This document shows, one piece after another, positions 23,458-32,671 of a stretch of DNA of 64,000 nt. The notes beneath the pieces are model-generated. The model did not search any database. It saw only the letters and a list, made by a program, of their open reading frames with translations, and was not told the DNA's origin. How positions within the stretch are numbered: position 1 is the stretch's first letter; each line of letters starts with the position of its first letter. The stretch comes from Nitrospirota bacterium (GTDB taxonomy: Bacteria; Nitrospirota; Thermodesulfovibrionia; Thermodesulfovibrionales; Magnetobacteriaceae). Where the stretch lies: NCBI GenBank assembly GCA_015233015.1, contig JADFYO010000002.1, forward strand, positions 57,585 through 121,584, given 5' to 3'. A program made the translations under genes and the position numbers.

Positions 23458-24804
23458 ATGAACCAGACAGTGGAGATAAATCCCCTGATAGAACCCGGCG
23501 GCATACCCGCAGACGACATCGCTGTCATCGAAGCGGTATCCCTGACAAAGGTCTATAAACTCTATAAAGAATCTATAGACAGGCTGAAGGAGGCCCTAAA
23601 CCCCTTTAATAAACGATACCATGAGGATTTCTACGCCCTGCGGGATGTAAGCTTTAAGGCCGTAAAGGGCCGGACAGTCGGCATAATAGGGAAAAACGGA
23701 GCGGGGAAATCCACCCTCCTGCAAATTCTGACAGGGGTGTTGACCCCGACAAGCGGCACGCTGACTAAGACCGGCCGGCTCTCCGCCCTGCTCGAGCTTG
23801 GCGCCGGGTTCAACCCGGAGCTGACCGGCATAGAAAATATTTATTTCAACGGCACAGTAATGGGCTGCACCCGCGCCGAGATAGACGAAAGGCTTAGAGA
23901 AATAATCGCCTATGCCGACATAGGGCAGTTCATTTACCAACCCGTAAGGACCTATTCAAGTGGAATGTTCGTGAGGCTGGCATTTGCCGTTTCCGTAAGC
24001 GTCGAGCCGGATATTTTAATAATTGACGAGGCACTCAGCGTAGGAGACATAAGATTTCAAATCAAGTGTTTCCGGAAATTAAACGATTTCAAAAACAGCG
24101 GCAGATGTATCGTTTTAGTCTCACACGACATCGGGGCAATAAAAAGGCTTTGCGACAGTGTGATATGGCTGCGGGACGGGCAGGTTTACTTAGCCGGCGA
24201 CCCCGAATATGTATGTAAGGAATATATGTCATACATGTTTTATGACGGCTCTTCTACCTCGAGTACAAACACAACTTCCCACAAATCAATCGCTTCATGC
24301 GACGCCATAGAATGGGAAGACGTCAGAGGATATGCCTCCTTTGGCGAGGGCGGGGCGGAAATCAGGCGTGTCGTAATGGTTTCGTCTGAGACAAACTGCA
24401 GAATGGATGTATTGAAGGGCGGCGAAAGGGTGAAATTCCTTGTCGAGGCAGACATAAGAGGCAACATTATAAGCCCCGGCTGCGGCATCACCTTAAAAGA
24501 CAACTACGGCACATATATATTCACAATAAACAACTACATATATAACGTTCAAATAGAACCATTTACAGACACGCGCAGGCTCTGCGTAGAGTTTGAGTTT
24601 GAATTTCCAAATCTGAAATCGGGCAGTTATTCATTTTCCGTTTCTATATCCGACGGCACTGTAGAGAGACACATCCAAAATCACTGGATACACGAGGCCT
24701 ATGTTATCCATATTATTAACAGCGACATAAAGTATAACATGGGCTGCTATCTGATATTGGACAATGTCGGCATAAAGGTAGCCACGACGGGAAGAATGGA
24801 TTGA
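23458..24804 (+). CDS. Polysaccharide ABC exporter ATPase with Wzt-like C-terminal domain
   Basis: The 448-residue protein has an ABC domain in its first ~265 residues. Walker A is GIIGKNGAGKST (about residue 75), the signature region RTYSSGMFVRLAFAVSV, Walker B ILIIDEALSVGD and the H-loop VLVSHD. The C-terminal ~150 residues form a beta-rich Wzt_C-like domain (CGITLKDNYGTYIFTINN, VEFEFEFPNLKSGSYSFSVSISDGT). In Wzt that domain recognises the modified non-reducing end of the O-polysaccharide. It sits 12 bases after the permease. No chain-terminating transferase is adjacent; glycosyltransferases lie 12 kb away. Confidence 0.92.
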   Translation: MNQTVEINPLIEPGGIPADDIAVIEAVSLTKVYKLYKESIDRLKEALNPFNKRYHEDFYALRDVSFKAVKGRTVGIIGKNGAGKSTLLQILTGVLTPTSGTLTKTGRLSALLELGAGFNPELTGIENIYFNGTVMGCTRAEIDERLREIIAYADIGQFIYQPVRTYSSGMFVRLAFAVSVSVEPDILIIDEALSVGDIRFQIKCFRKLNDFKNSGRCIVLVSHDIGAIKRLCDSVIWLRDGQVYLAGDPEYVCKEYMSYMFYDGSSTSSTNTTSHKSIASCDAIEWEDVRGYASFGEGGAEIRRVVMVSSETNCRMDVLKGGERVKFLVEADIRGNIISPGCGITLKDNYGTYIFTINNYIYNVQIEPFTDTRRLCVEFEFEFPNLKSGSYSFSVSISDGTVERHIQNHWIHEAYVIHIINSDIKYNMGCYLILDNVGIKVATTGRMD

Positions 24805-24870
24805 CTGTGCCCTGGGACGACAGGGCAAGTTCGGGTGGTTTTGTGCTAAAATATTCTGAAGAGGTTAACT

Positions 24871-27228
24871 TTGGACACTATTACTAAAGCCAGATTTGAC
24901 AGACAGGCGGCGGTTCTTGCAAAACTCGGCGAGGCATTAATCAAGGTTGGGGCGATTAATGAAACCGAGCTGAATGCAGCCCTGTCCGAGCAAAAGAAGA
25001 CCGGCCATAAACTCGGCAGAATACTCATGGACAACGGGTATGCCACCGAAATGGAGATCGTCAACGCCCTTGCCGACAACATGGGACTTGAGTACATAGA
25101 ACTTCAGGACGCTGTCATAGATGAAACCGCCATAAAGGCAGTGCCGTTAAAACTCGTGGAAAAACACCTTGTGATGCCCGTCAGGTTTACAGGCAACCGG
25201 ATAACCATTGCGATGTCCGACCCTCTCGACCTTGGGGCAATCAGCGACCTTGAGTTTGTCACGGGGAAAAAGGTACATCCCGTGGTCACAACATTGGCTG
25301 AGATCAGGAGGGCCACCCAGCATTATTATTACAAGAAAAAACCTAAACGCCTGGGCGAAATACTTATTGACGCAAAGACCCTTTCAAAAGAACAGCTTGA
25401 CGAATGTCTTGCAAATCAAAAGGTAAGCAAGAAGAAACTTGGCGACGTTATCGTACAGATGGGTTTTTCCACTGAGACCGAAATTGCGCGCGCGTTGTCG
25501 TCACAGCTTAATCTGCCGTACGTTGACCTCTCCAAAACAAACATAAAGCATGACGCCGTTGAACTGCTGAATAAAGAATTCGCCCTGAAGCATACTATTA
25601 TCCCGACAAACGTTTCAAGCCGTCTGGTGCAAATAGCCATGGCCAATCCAATGGATATCGATTCCATCAGAGAAGTCAAGTACATGCTTAACAAAGATGT
25701 TGACATCGTCATATCCACCACGTCCGATATAGAAAACGCCATAGACAGATATTACAAAGCCGAAGAGATGAAAGCGGATCAGGGCGATCAATTTATCGAT
25801 GTCTTCGATGGAGACGGCGCCTCCGCCATGGAAATAGACACAGAACGTATCGACGTCTCAAGTTCGGTGGCACTCAAACTACTGAAAGAAAGCGAGTCAA
25901 CGCCGGTTATTCAATTTGTAAATAAAATTATCTTCGGAGCTATTAAAACCAAGGCAAGCGACATACACATGGAGCCTGGCGAAACCGGGTTCCGCGTACG
26001 TTTGCGCGTAGATGGAATAATGTCCGGCTATACTCAGATTGCAAAGGCCCTTGCGCCGTCGGTGGTCTCGAGGATAAAGGTTATGGCCAAGATGGATATA
26101 TCCGAAAGACGCATTCCGCAAGACGGCGGGATAAAAATAAAGGTAGACGGCAAGGGGGTTGATCTCAGGGTATCCACGCTGCCTACTCAATTTGGCGAAA
26201 AGATAGTTATCAGGGTGCTTGATCAATCGGCGTCTAATTTATCGCTGCTCGATATAGGATTGAGCGACAAGGATTACCAGATGCTGTTGGAAATGATAGA
26301 AAAACCACAGGGTCTGGTGATTGTTACAGGGCCGACGGGAAGTGGAAAAAGCACGACCCTCTACTCCTCATTGTATCACCTGATGAGTGACAGGAATAAC
26401 ATAGTCACGCTTGAAAACCCCGTGGAATATAACATGAAGGGCGCTAATCAGGTGAATATAAACGAAAAGGCCGGACTGACATTCTCATCTGCCTTGCGGT
26501 CAGTGCTGAGGCAGGACCCCGACATTATAATGTTAGGAGAGATGCGTGACCCCGAGACCGCGGAGATTGCCATTCAGGCGTCCATAACAGGCCACCTTGT
26601 GATAAGCACCTTACATACTACAACGGCAGTTTCGGCGGTAACCAGATTAAGAGGGATGGGTATCAAAAGCCATTTTGTGGCATCGTCTCTGAATGGAATC
26701 GTTGGTCAGCGCCTTGTCAGAAAACTTTGTCCCTTATGTAAAAAGCCTTATACGCCGACAATGGACGAGCTTATAACGCTGGGACTGAGCGGGGAGTACA
26801 TAGGCAGCGATGTCAAGTTCTATCATCCGAAAGGATGTGATGACTGTGGAGGGCGGGGATACAGAGGCCGCGTGGGGATTTATGAAATCCTGCCTGCCTC
26901 CGCAAAGGTGAGAAAGCTCATATATGAGGACGCCGGAGAAACCGATATATTCCGCGCCGCCGCAGAGGCCGGGATGACTTCCATCATAGAGGATGGCATT
27001 AAGAAGGTGATGATGGGGGCAACATCTCTTGACGAGGTGCTGAGGGTAACGTCCAACATAGCGAATACGGAGATAATCCTTTGTCACAATTGTATGGCGC
27101 CGTTGAATGCCGAATACTTATTTTGCCCTTTTTGCACCATACCGTTGAAACACAAGTGTCCTAAGTGCGGCAAGCAAAGAAATAGTACATGGAGGTCTTG
27201 TCCTTTCTGTAATGAGGTTTTTAACTGA
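24871..27228 (+). CDS. PilB/GspE-type assembly ATPase with two N-terminal MshEN domains and C-terminal zinc ribbons
   Basis: The 785-residue protein has two consecutive GspE_N/MshEN units (GRILMDNGYATEMEIVNALADNMG… and LGDVIVQMGFSTETEIARALSSQLN…), each ending in a YY-K linker. MshEN domains bind c-di-GMP in some homologues. The motor core shows Walker A GPTGSGKSTTLYSSL (about residue 488), Asp box DPDIIMLGEMRDPETAEIA, HLVISTLHTT and the zinc clamp CPLCKKPY…CDDCGGRGYRGR. An extra ~48-residue tail has four CxxC pairs (CHNC, CPFC, CPKC, CPFC), a double zinc ribbon. TTG 24871 follows GAAGAGG. It should power type IV pilus or type II pseudopilus extension. Confidence 0.92.
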   Translation: MDTITKARFDRQAAVLAKLGEALIKVGAINETELNAALSEQKKTGHKLGRILMDNGYATEMEIVNALADNMGLEYIELQDAVIDETAIKAVPLKLVEKHLVMPVRFTGNRITIAMSDPLDLGAISDLEFVTGKKVHPVVTTLAEIRRATQHYYYKKKPKRLGEILIDAKTLSKEQLDECLANQKVSKKKLGDVIVQMGFSTETEIARALSSQLNLPYVDLSKTNIKHDAVELLNKEFALKHTIIPTNVSSRLVQIAMANPMDIDSIREVKYMLNKDVDIVISTTSDIENAIDRYYKAEEMKADQGDQFIDVFDGDGASAMEIDTERIDVSSSVALKLLKESESTPVIQFVNKIIFGAIKTKASDIHMEPGETGFRVRLRVDGIMSGYTQIAKALAPSVVSRIKVMAKMDISERRIPQDGGIKIKVDGKGVDLRVSTLPTQFGEKIVIRVLDQSASNLSLLDIGLSDKDYQMLLEMIEKPQGLVIVTGPTGSGKSTTLYSSLYHLMSDRNNIVTLENPVEYNMKGANQVNINEKAGLTFSSALRSVLRQDPDIIMLGEMRDPETAEIAIQASITGHLVISTLHTTTAVSAVTRLRGMGIKSHFVASSLNGIVGQRLVRKLCPLCKKPYTPTMDELITLGLSGEYIGSDVKFYHPKGCDDCGGRGYRGRVGIYEILPASAKVRKLIYEDAGETDIFRAAAEAGMTSIIEDGIKKVMMGATSLDEVLRVTSNIANTEIILCHNCMAPLNAEYLFCPFCTIPLKHKCPKCGKQRNSTWRSCPFCNEVFN

Positions 27229-27270
27229 TGCAGCAGGGCAATTATAAATGCGTGCTATGGGAGAATAAAA

Positions 27271-27747
27271 ATGAACAATGAATTCATCAATCCATTTATC
27301 GAATCGGCAATTAATGTCATTAAGACTATGGCGCAAATTGACGCAACATGCGGGCAGCCCGCAATAAAAACCGGCCACATGGCCGGAGGCGACGTAACCG
27401 GCATTATCAGCATGATCGGGGAACAAGCCCATGTTTCGCTCGCCATAACGTTTTCTGAGCCGGCTATCCTCGCGATAACCAGCAGTATGCTCGGGGAAAA
27501 CATTGAAATATTGGATGACACAGTGGCCGACGCCGTCGGTGAAATTACAAACATGGTTACGGGAGGCAGTAAAAGGCTTCTTTCAGAAAAGGGATATAAG
27601 TTCGACCTCGCAAGCCCCTCCGTAATCGTAGGGGAAAATCATATGATCATTCATCAGTTGAAGGCCCCTGTCGTGATACTTCCGTTTACCACGGGCGCCG
27701 GGGATTTTTTCATAGAACTATGCAGCCTTAGTCTCGACGCCGATTGA
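27271..27747 (+). CDS. cheX: CheX-like chemotaxis phosphatase
   Basis: The 158-residue protein has the CheX fold signature. VTGIISMIGEQAHVSLAITFSEPAILAITSSMLG is followed by DAVGEITNMVTGGSKRLLSEKGY, which contains the E-x2-N catalytic pair used by CheX/CheC to dephosphorylate CheY-P. No membrane segment is seen. It lies 42 bases after the assembly ATPase and overlaps the next gene by 4 bases. Proximity to the pilus motor suggests a role in twitching or pilus regulation rather than flagella, but no chemotaxis kinase is nearby. Confidence 0.83.
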   Translation: MNNEFINPFIESAINVIKTMAQIDATCGQPAIKTGHMAGGDVTGIISMIGEQAHVSLAITFSEPAILAITSSMLGENIEILDDTVADAVGEITNMVTGGSKRLLSEKGYKFDLASPSVIVGENHMIIHQLKAPVVILPFTTGAGDFFIELCSLSLDAD

Positions 27748-28391
27748 ATAAATCAACTGCCGATAAGCCGTCGAGGCCGCCGTGGAGGTGCAGATATCCT
27801 GAGAGCGAACTCAGGCTGCCCTGGCTTTCCATGCTCCTCGACGCCTATGCAATTATAGACAAGGGAATTGCACATGCGATAGAAAAAGAGATTAAGAAAC
27901 ATAAATCTCCCCTTGCGTGTAAAAACAACTGCGACAGCTGCTGCCGCACCCATACGGACATACCCGTATATCCGCACGAGATGACCGGTATCTACTGGTT
28001 CGCGGCGGAGGAGATGGACCACAATGTGCGCACACTCTTACGGCAACGTATTCTTACGCCGCCAACGGACGCCTCATGTCTTTTCCTTATTAACGCCTCA
28101 TGTTCCATTCATCCCGTTCGTCCTGCTGCCTGCAGGCAGTTCAATGTCTTTAACAGACCGTGCGCCGAAGGCGAAGACCCTTTTTTCACCAGGAGAAAAG
28201 ACGTCCTGACCCCAATCCCGCAATACACAGACAAGGCCTTTTATGCTGTGCTGCCTTTTTATGGAATAACCACAGAGCCTGAGAAACTTAACGCGATAAA
28301 AAGTAAGATAATCCATACTCAGGCAAAGAATCTAAAATCTCTCAAGTGGTTCAATATGCTCAAGGCAATGGACAACTTCGACAACCGATGA
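27744..28391 (+). CDS. YkgJ-family cysteine-cluster (metal-binding) protein
   Basis: The 215-residue protein has the YkgJ/CxxCxxCC pattern. CKNNCDSCCRTHTDIPVYPHEM is followed by CLFLINASCSIHPVRPAACRQFNVF, eight cysteines able to chelate zinc or iron. Function in the family is poorly defined. The first frame codon is TTG 27744, overlapping the cheX TGA; ATG 27831 (MLLDAYAII) would be a shorter alternative. It overlaps the following AEC carrier gene by an ATGA junction, so cheX, this gene and the carrier are translationally linked. Confidence 0.8.
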   Translation: MNKSTADKPSRPPWRCRYPESELRLPWLSMLLDAYAIIDKGIAHAIEKEIKKHKSPLACKNNCDSCCRTHTDIPVYPHEMTGIYWFAAEEMDHNVRTLLRQRILTPPTDASCLFLINASCSIHPVRPAACRQFNVFNRPCAEGEDPFFTRRKDVLTPIPQYTDKAFYAVLPFYGITTEPEKLNAIKSKIIHTQAKNLKSLKWFNMLKAMDNFDNR

Positions 28392-29329
28392 CCTTTACGC
28401 TCCTGTCCTTTGGCCTTATTATATTGGCCGGCATTGTCTTCAGGCGTTTGAATGCCGCACAGGCCGCCGCAGTAAGACATTCGATAAATCTCTGTGTCTT
28501 TAACGTCTTTCTGCCGGCACTATGTCTTACAATATTTTATACCGCTATAATAGACTCCGAGGCACTGCTTGTGCCGCTTACGGCAGCACTAAGTATCTCT
28601 ATATCTCTGGCAGCCGCATATTTGGTTTATCTCCCTCTGTCAAAAAGGATGGGGCTTGACAGCGGCGAAACAGGCATTCTTATCATAGCCTCTGCCTTTG
28701 GCAATGTTACATATCTTGGCCTTCCAATCATTATCGAGCTATATGGGGTTGGAGCGGCCAAATATCCTATCTATTACGACCTTCTTGCCACAACGCCAAT
28801 TCTATGGATTGCCGGGGCGCAAATAGCGGTCAGATTTGCCTCATCCCCCGCCGATGCCGGCGCCTCCGTAAGCATCTCCAGCTCGCTCAGGACAATTGCC
28901 CTGCTTCCACCTCTGTGGGGATGCCTTGCCGGGGCAGTCCTTCAGGCCGCTCATGTTCCAATGCCTGAGTTTATCTTAAAGGCGCTTACGATGCTTGGGG
29001 GGCTTGTCACTCCACTGATGATTTTCAGCGTCGGCCTTGCCATTACCGTCCCTAATGTCAAACACGCGGCAGTTGCGGCCCCGGCCGCCCTGATTAAATT
29101 AGCCGTTTCGCCGCTTGTGGCGTTTGCAGCCGCAAGGCTTCTGGGGGTTCAGGCAACGGCGTTAAAATCATGTGTCATCGAGGGGGCTATGCCGACAATG
29201 GTATTGTCTTTACTTATTGCGGATAAGTTTAAGCTAAACACGCCGCTTGCCGCATTTATGATTGTCGCAACGACGGCGCTGTCTTTTGTCGTGCTTCCGA
29301 TAGCCGCGCATATGATTTCGGGCTTCTAA
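28388..29329 (+). CDS. AEC-family transporter (auxin efflux carrier-like permease)
   Basis: The 313-residue protein has about ten membrane helices arranged as two inverted five-helix repeats. AEC features are RHSINLCVFNVFLPALCLTIFYT, IIASAFGNVTYLGLPIIIELYG and LTMLGGLVTPLMIFSVGLAI. The last third has IEGAMPTMVLSLLIADKFKLNTPLAAFMIVATTALSF, which includes the characteristic proline-containing helix. Bacterial AEC carriers move organic acids such as malate or malonate. ATG 28388 overlaps the YkgJ stop; an in-frame earlier codon lies inside that gene. The substrate is unknown. Confidence 0.88.
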   Translation: MTFTLLSFGLIILAGIVFRRLNAAQAAAVRHSINLCVFNVFLPALCLTIFYTAIIDSEALLVPLTAALSISISLAAAYLVYLPLSKRMGLDSGETGILIIASAFGNVTYLGLPIIIELYGVGAAKYPIYYDLLATTPILWIAGAQIAVRFASSPADAGASVSISSSLRTIALLPPLWGCLAGAVLQAAHVPMPEFILKALTMLGGLVTPLMIFSVGLAITVPNVKHAAVAAPAALIKLAVSPLVAFAAARLLGVQATALKSCVIEGAMPTMVLSLLIADKFKLNTPLAAFMIVATTALSFVVLPIAAHMISGF

Positions 29330-29427
29330 TCATATTGAATTAGTTTTCCGGCTGTGGTATCATATTAATAACTCGGTCAGACTATACCTCAGGGGTCATG
29401 TAAGGGGTCATGTAAGGAGAATGCAGA

Positions 29428-30654
29428 TTGATTAAAAGGGTTAAGGTCAGCCAGCTTAGGCCCGGTATGTTTATTTCCGATCTTAATTGCAGCTGGATAG
29501 AGCATAATTTTTTATTCGGCACGTTTAAGATAAGCAGCACAAAAGAGATACAGAAGATAAAAGACATGGGGATCATAGACGTCTCCATAGATACATCGAA
29601 GGGCCTCGATGTCCCCTCCGCGCCAACAGTGGAGAGAGTTAATCGTGAAATCGATATTAAATTCATAAAGCAAGCCGATGATTTAATAGAACCTATCCGT
29701 GAAGTTTCGTTAAAAGAGGAAATGACACAAGCTAACATTATACGGAATGCTGCCAAGGAGACTATTAAGAATGTCCTTGCGGACGTCAGGCTTGGCAATC
29801 AGATAGATGTGGAAACAGTGAAACAAATAGTCCCTCAAATGACCGACTCTATATTCAGGAACAAGGACGCCCTGATCGGATTAAGCAGGATAAAAAGCGT
29901 GGATGAGTATCTATTTTTTCACTCCGTCAGCGTTTGTGTCCTGATGGTATCGCTTGGTCATTCCCTTGACATAAGCCGGGAGGAAATTGACCAAATAGGC
30001 GTTGGCGCCCTTCTGCACGACATCGGCAAGGTAAAGGTCAATCAGGATATCCTCAACAAACCGGGACGTCTGACTGACGATGAGTTTGGTAAGATAAAGG
30101 ACCATGTTACGTTTGGCTATGAAATCCTTAAACAGATCCCCTCTATCCCCGAGCCTGCCCTCATTGTTACCCATCAACACCACGAGAGATTCGACGGCAC
30201 CGGTTACCCGAATAAATTAAGAGGAGACGGACTATCGGTTTATGGACAAATGGCCTCCGTTGTCGACGTTTACGACGCCCTTACGTCGGACAGGTGTTAC
30301 CATAAGGGGATGCAATCTACCGACGCTCTGAGGAAAATCTTCGAGTGGAGTCAATTCCATTTTAATCCCTCGATTGTACAGCACTTCATCAGATGTGTCG
30401 GCGTTTACCCGATAGGCACTTTAGTCAGACTTGACAACCATCGGCTTGGCGTAGTCATCGAATCCGGGAAAGATGCCCTTACAAAACCTAAAGTGCGGGT
30501 TATGTTTAACCTGAAAAGTAAATGTTTTATAAAACCGTCTGACATAGACTTATCAAAACCCAATGCTAACTGCAATATAATCTCATGGGAGAACACCGCC
30601 GATTATACCGAGTATCAAATAAACCCATTCCAATACACCGATTTATTGATTTAG
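29428..30654 (+). CDS. DUF3391 - HD-GYP cyclic-di-GMP phosphodiesterase
   Basis: The 408-residue soluble protein has an N-terminal DUF3391 domain (VKVSQLRPGMFISDLNCSWIEHNFLF) and a coiled linker. The HD-GYP domain has HDIGK with His197, a GRLTDDEFGKIKDHVTFGYEILK helix, THQHHERFDGTGYPNKLRG and ASVVDVYDALTSDRCY. All metal ligands appear present. The C-terminus adds a small beta domain (LVRLDNHRLGVVIESGKD). TTG 29428 is used because AAGGAG ends 8 bases upstream. A 12-bp direct tandem duplication (AGGGGTCATGTA, 29391-29414) immediately precedes that site. Its 3' end overlaps the convergent acyl-CoA ligase gene by 12 bases. Confidence 0.92.
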   Translation: MIKRVKVSQLRPGMFISDLNCSWIEHNFLFGTFKISSTKEIQKIKDMGIIDVSIDTSKGLDVPSAPTVERVNREIDIKFIKQADDLIEPIREVSLKEEMTQANIIRNAAKETIKNVLADVRLGNQIDVETVKQIVPQMTDSIFRNKDALIGLSRIKSVDEYLFFHSVSVCVLMVSLGHSLDISREEIDQIGVGALLHDIGKVKVNQDILNKPGRLTDDEFGKIKDHVTFGYEILKQIPSIPEPALIVTHQHHERFDGTGYPNKLRGDGLSVYGQMASVVDVYDALTSDRCYHKGMQSTDALRKIFEWSQFHFNPSIVQHFIRCVGVYPIGTLVRLDNHRLGVVIESGKDALTKPKVRVMFNLKSKCFIKPSDIDLSKPNANCNIISWENTADYTEYQINPFQYTDLLI

Positions 30655-32352
30655 ATATAAGGCGTCGAGCCTGTCTTTGAACGCCTCATAAATATTCTTT
30701 CTTCGCAGCTTCAGCGATGGGGTCAGAAACCCCTGTTCCGGCGTCAGCCGCCCCTCATATATATATAACTTCTTGATGGTCTCAAACGATGCGAGGGTCT
30801 TATTCACCTCGTCAACTCTGCCCCGGATGAGGGCAATTATTGCGTCGTTTGTAACCAGCTCCGAAAATTCTGAGAATATTACGCCCTGTTGTTTGGCGTA
30901 GTCGGCGGCGGCATCATGTTTTAGCGTTACCAGCGCCGTGAGGTATTTTCTTTCGTCTCCATAGACGACGATATGTTCGATATAGGGGTCGTCCTTAAAG
31001 CGCAGCTCGATAAGCTGGGGTGAGATGTTTTTCCCCCCCGATGTGACGATAATCTCCTTCTTCCTGCCCTTTATCCTGAGAAATCCCCTTTCGGTAAACT
31101 CGCCCAAATCTCCTGTCTTAAACCATCCATTGCCGTCAAATGCCTCTTTAGTTGCCGCAGGGTCTTTGTAGTATTCCTTAAAAATATTCAACCCCTTTGC
31201 GAGGATTTCCCCGTCAGGGGCAAGCCGTAGCTCTACGCGCGGGAAGGCTCTGCCGACGGTGTCGAAATCGAAGTCGTCCTTCCGGTTCATAGTAAGCGTG
31301 GGGGAGCACTCTGTAAGGCCATAGCCTTCGATAAGCAGCAGCCCCGCGTCGTAGAAGAACTCCTTGACCTCTCGCTTTAGCCCTGCGCCGCCGGATAGAC
31401 AAAACCTCAGCCGTCCGCCCGTCAGCTCCCTGAGTTTCGCAATCTGCTCATTCCTGTCAGGAGACGAAGCATTCGCGGTAATATACAGCTTTTCCCAGTA
31501 TGCGGGGACACTTATGAATATCGTCGGCCTTACTATGGGCATATCTGAAAGAGCGGCCACAGGGGTCGTGAAATATGTCGTAAATCCAAGCGTATTGCCA
31601 AGGCCAAGTTCGCCCCAGCCGAAGATGTGAGACATGGGAAGCCAGAGGAGATCTACCTTCGTATCGGGAATCAGGGGACTGAGGACATCTATCCAGTCTC
31701 CCGCGTTTACGTAGAGGTTTTCATATGTCAGGACTACGCCCTTGGGGGGGCCGGTAGTGCCGGAGGTGTATAGCATCGCAGATACGTCGTCTTTAGTTAT
31801 GAGCGCGGCAAGGCGTGTAAATCCGTCGGGGTCATCCCGGAGAATGCCTTCCCCTTCTGCATATACGTCGTCCATAAAGACGATCTTATCTTTTAACTGC
31901 CCTAAGTCAGCGCTGAGTTGTGCTGTCGCGTCCATGAGGATAATCTTTTTGATAAGCGGCAGGCTGCTCCATATCTTATTTATAGTGGGGAGCATGTCCA
32001 GCTCGGTTATCAGGACTTCAGTGTCCGAGTGTGTGAGGATATATTCGACTTCCGGCGGCGTATTAGAGTGATATACGGGGACGAAGACGCCGCGGCATGA
32101 ATGAATTGCCATAAGACAAAACGGCCACTCGATGCGGTTCTTCGCATACACGGCCACTTTTGTGTTCTGCCCTGTGCCATGATGTGACAGATACAGGGCT
32201 GCCTTTGACGAATATGAATAAAAATCCCGCCACGTTACATTGACGTGGCCGCCGCCGGGAAGCGGGGCAATGAAGCGCACCGCATCCGGGTCACCGTTAT
32301 TTTTGTCTATAATGACCTGTGCCTCTGTGTTGAAATCCATGCCGTTTTTCAT
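30643..32352 (-). CDS. AMP-dependent long-chain fatty acyl-CoA ligase
   Basis: The 569-residue adenylate-forming enzyme shows MLYTSGTTGPPKGVVLTYENL (A3), LLIEGYGLTECSPTLTMNR (A5), NGWFKTGDLGEFTERGFLRIKGRKKEI (A7-A8) and IVTSGGKNISPQLIE. The C-terminal lysine region is LRRKNIYEAF. It resembles FadD15-like bacterial long-chain acyl-CoA synthetases, which activate fatty acids for degradation or lipid synthesis. ATG 32352 follows AAGGGG. It converges on the HD-GYP gene with a 12-base overlap and is divergent from rpmB. No beta-oxidation genes are adjacent. Confidence 0.92.
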   Translation of the reverse strand: MKNGMDFNTEAQVIIDKNNGDPDAVRFIAPLPGGGHVNVTWRDFYSYSSKAALYLSHHGTGQNTKVAVYAKNRIEWPFCLMAIHSCRGVFVPVYHSNTPPEVEYILTHSDTEVLITELDMLPTINKIWSSLPLIKKIILMDATAQLSADLGQLKDKIVFMDDVYAEGEGILRDDPDGFTRLAALITKDDVSAMLYTSGTTGPPKGVVLTYENLYVNAGDWIDVLSPLIPDTKVDLLWLPMSHIFGWGELGLGNTLGFTTYFTTPVAALSDMPIVRPTIFISVPAYWEKLYITANASSPDRNEQIAKLRELTGGRLRFCLSGGAGLKREVKEFFYDAGLLLIEGYGLTECSPTLTMNRKDDFDFDTVGRAFPRVELRLAPDGEILAKGLNIFKEYYKDPAATKEAFDGNGWFKTGDLGEFTERGFLRIKGRKKEIIVTSGGKNISPQLIELRFKDDPYIEHIVVYGDERKYLTALVTLKHDAAADYAKQQGVIFSEFSELVTNDAIIALIRGRVDEVNKTLASFETIKKLYIYEGRLTPEQGFLTPSLKLRRKNIYEAFKDRLDALYLNQ

Positions 32353-32476
32353 AAGATTTATCCCCTTTCGGATATTTTACATTAATTCGTCTGAAATGAT
32401 AAACCGGCAATTTACTTATTCATGGCAGCTTTGTTAGAATAAGCGATTAAGAACGCCGTGTGAGGAGGATAATAAA

Positions 32477-32665
32477 GTGGCAAGTTGTTATGTATGTGGA
32501 AAGGCAAAGACTGTCGGCAATAACGTCAGCCATGCCAAAAACAGAACGAAAAGGTGGTTTCATCCCAATCTTCAGCCCGTGAGGGCAATAACTGACAAAG
32601 GGCCGAGAAAGGTATCGATATGCACGAGATGTCTTCGTTCGGGCAAGATAAAAAAGGCCGTATAG
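32477..32665 (+). CDS. rpmB: 50S ribosomal protein L28
   Basis: The 62-residue protein begins [32 protein letters not shown] and ends [15 protein letters not shown]. This is the L28 signature with a four-cysteine zinc site (CxxC…CxxC), so it is the zinc-binding C+ paralogue. GTG 32477 is preceded by GGAGGATAATAAA. The length fits bacterial L28. It is followed after 6 bases by the DUF721 gene. Confidence 0.97.
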   Translation: MASCYVCGKAKTVGNNVSHAKNRTKRWFHPNLQPVRAITDKGPRKVSICTRCLRSGKIKKAV

Positions 32666-32671
32666 GAGTAT

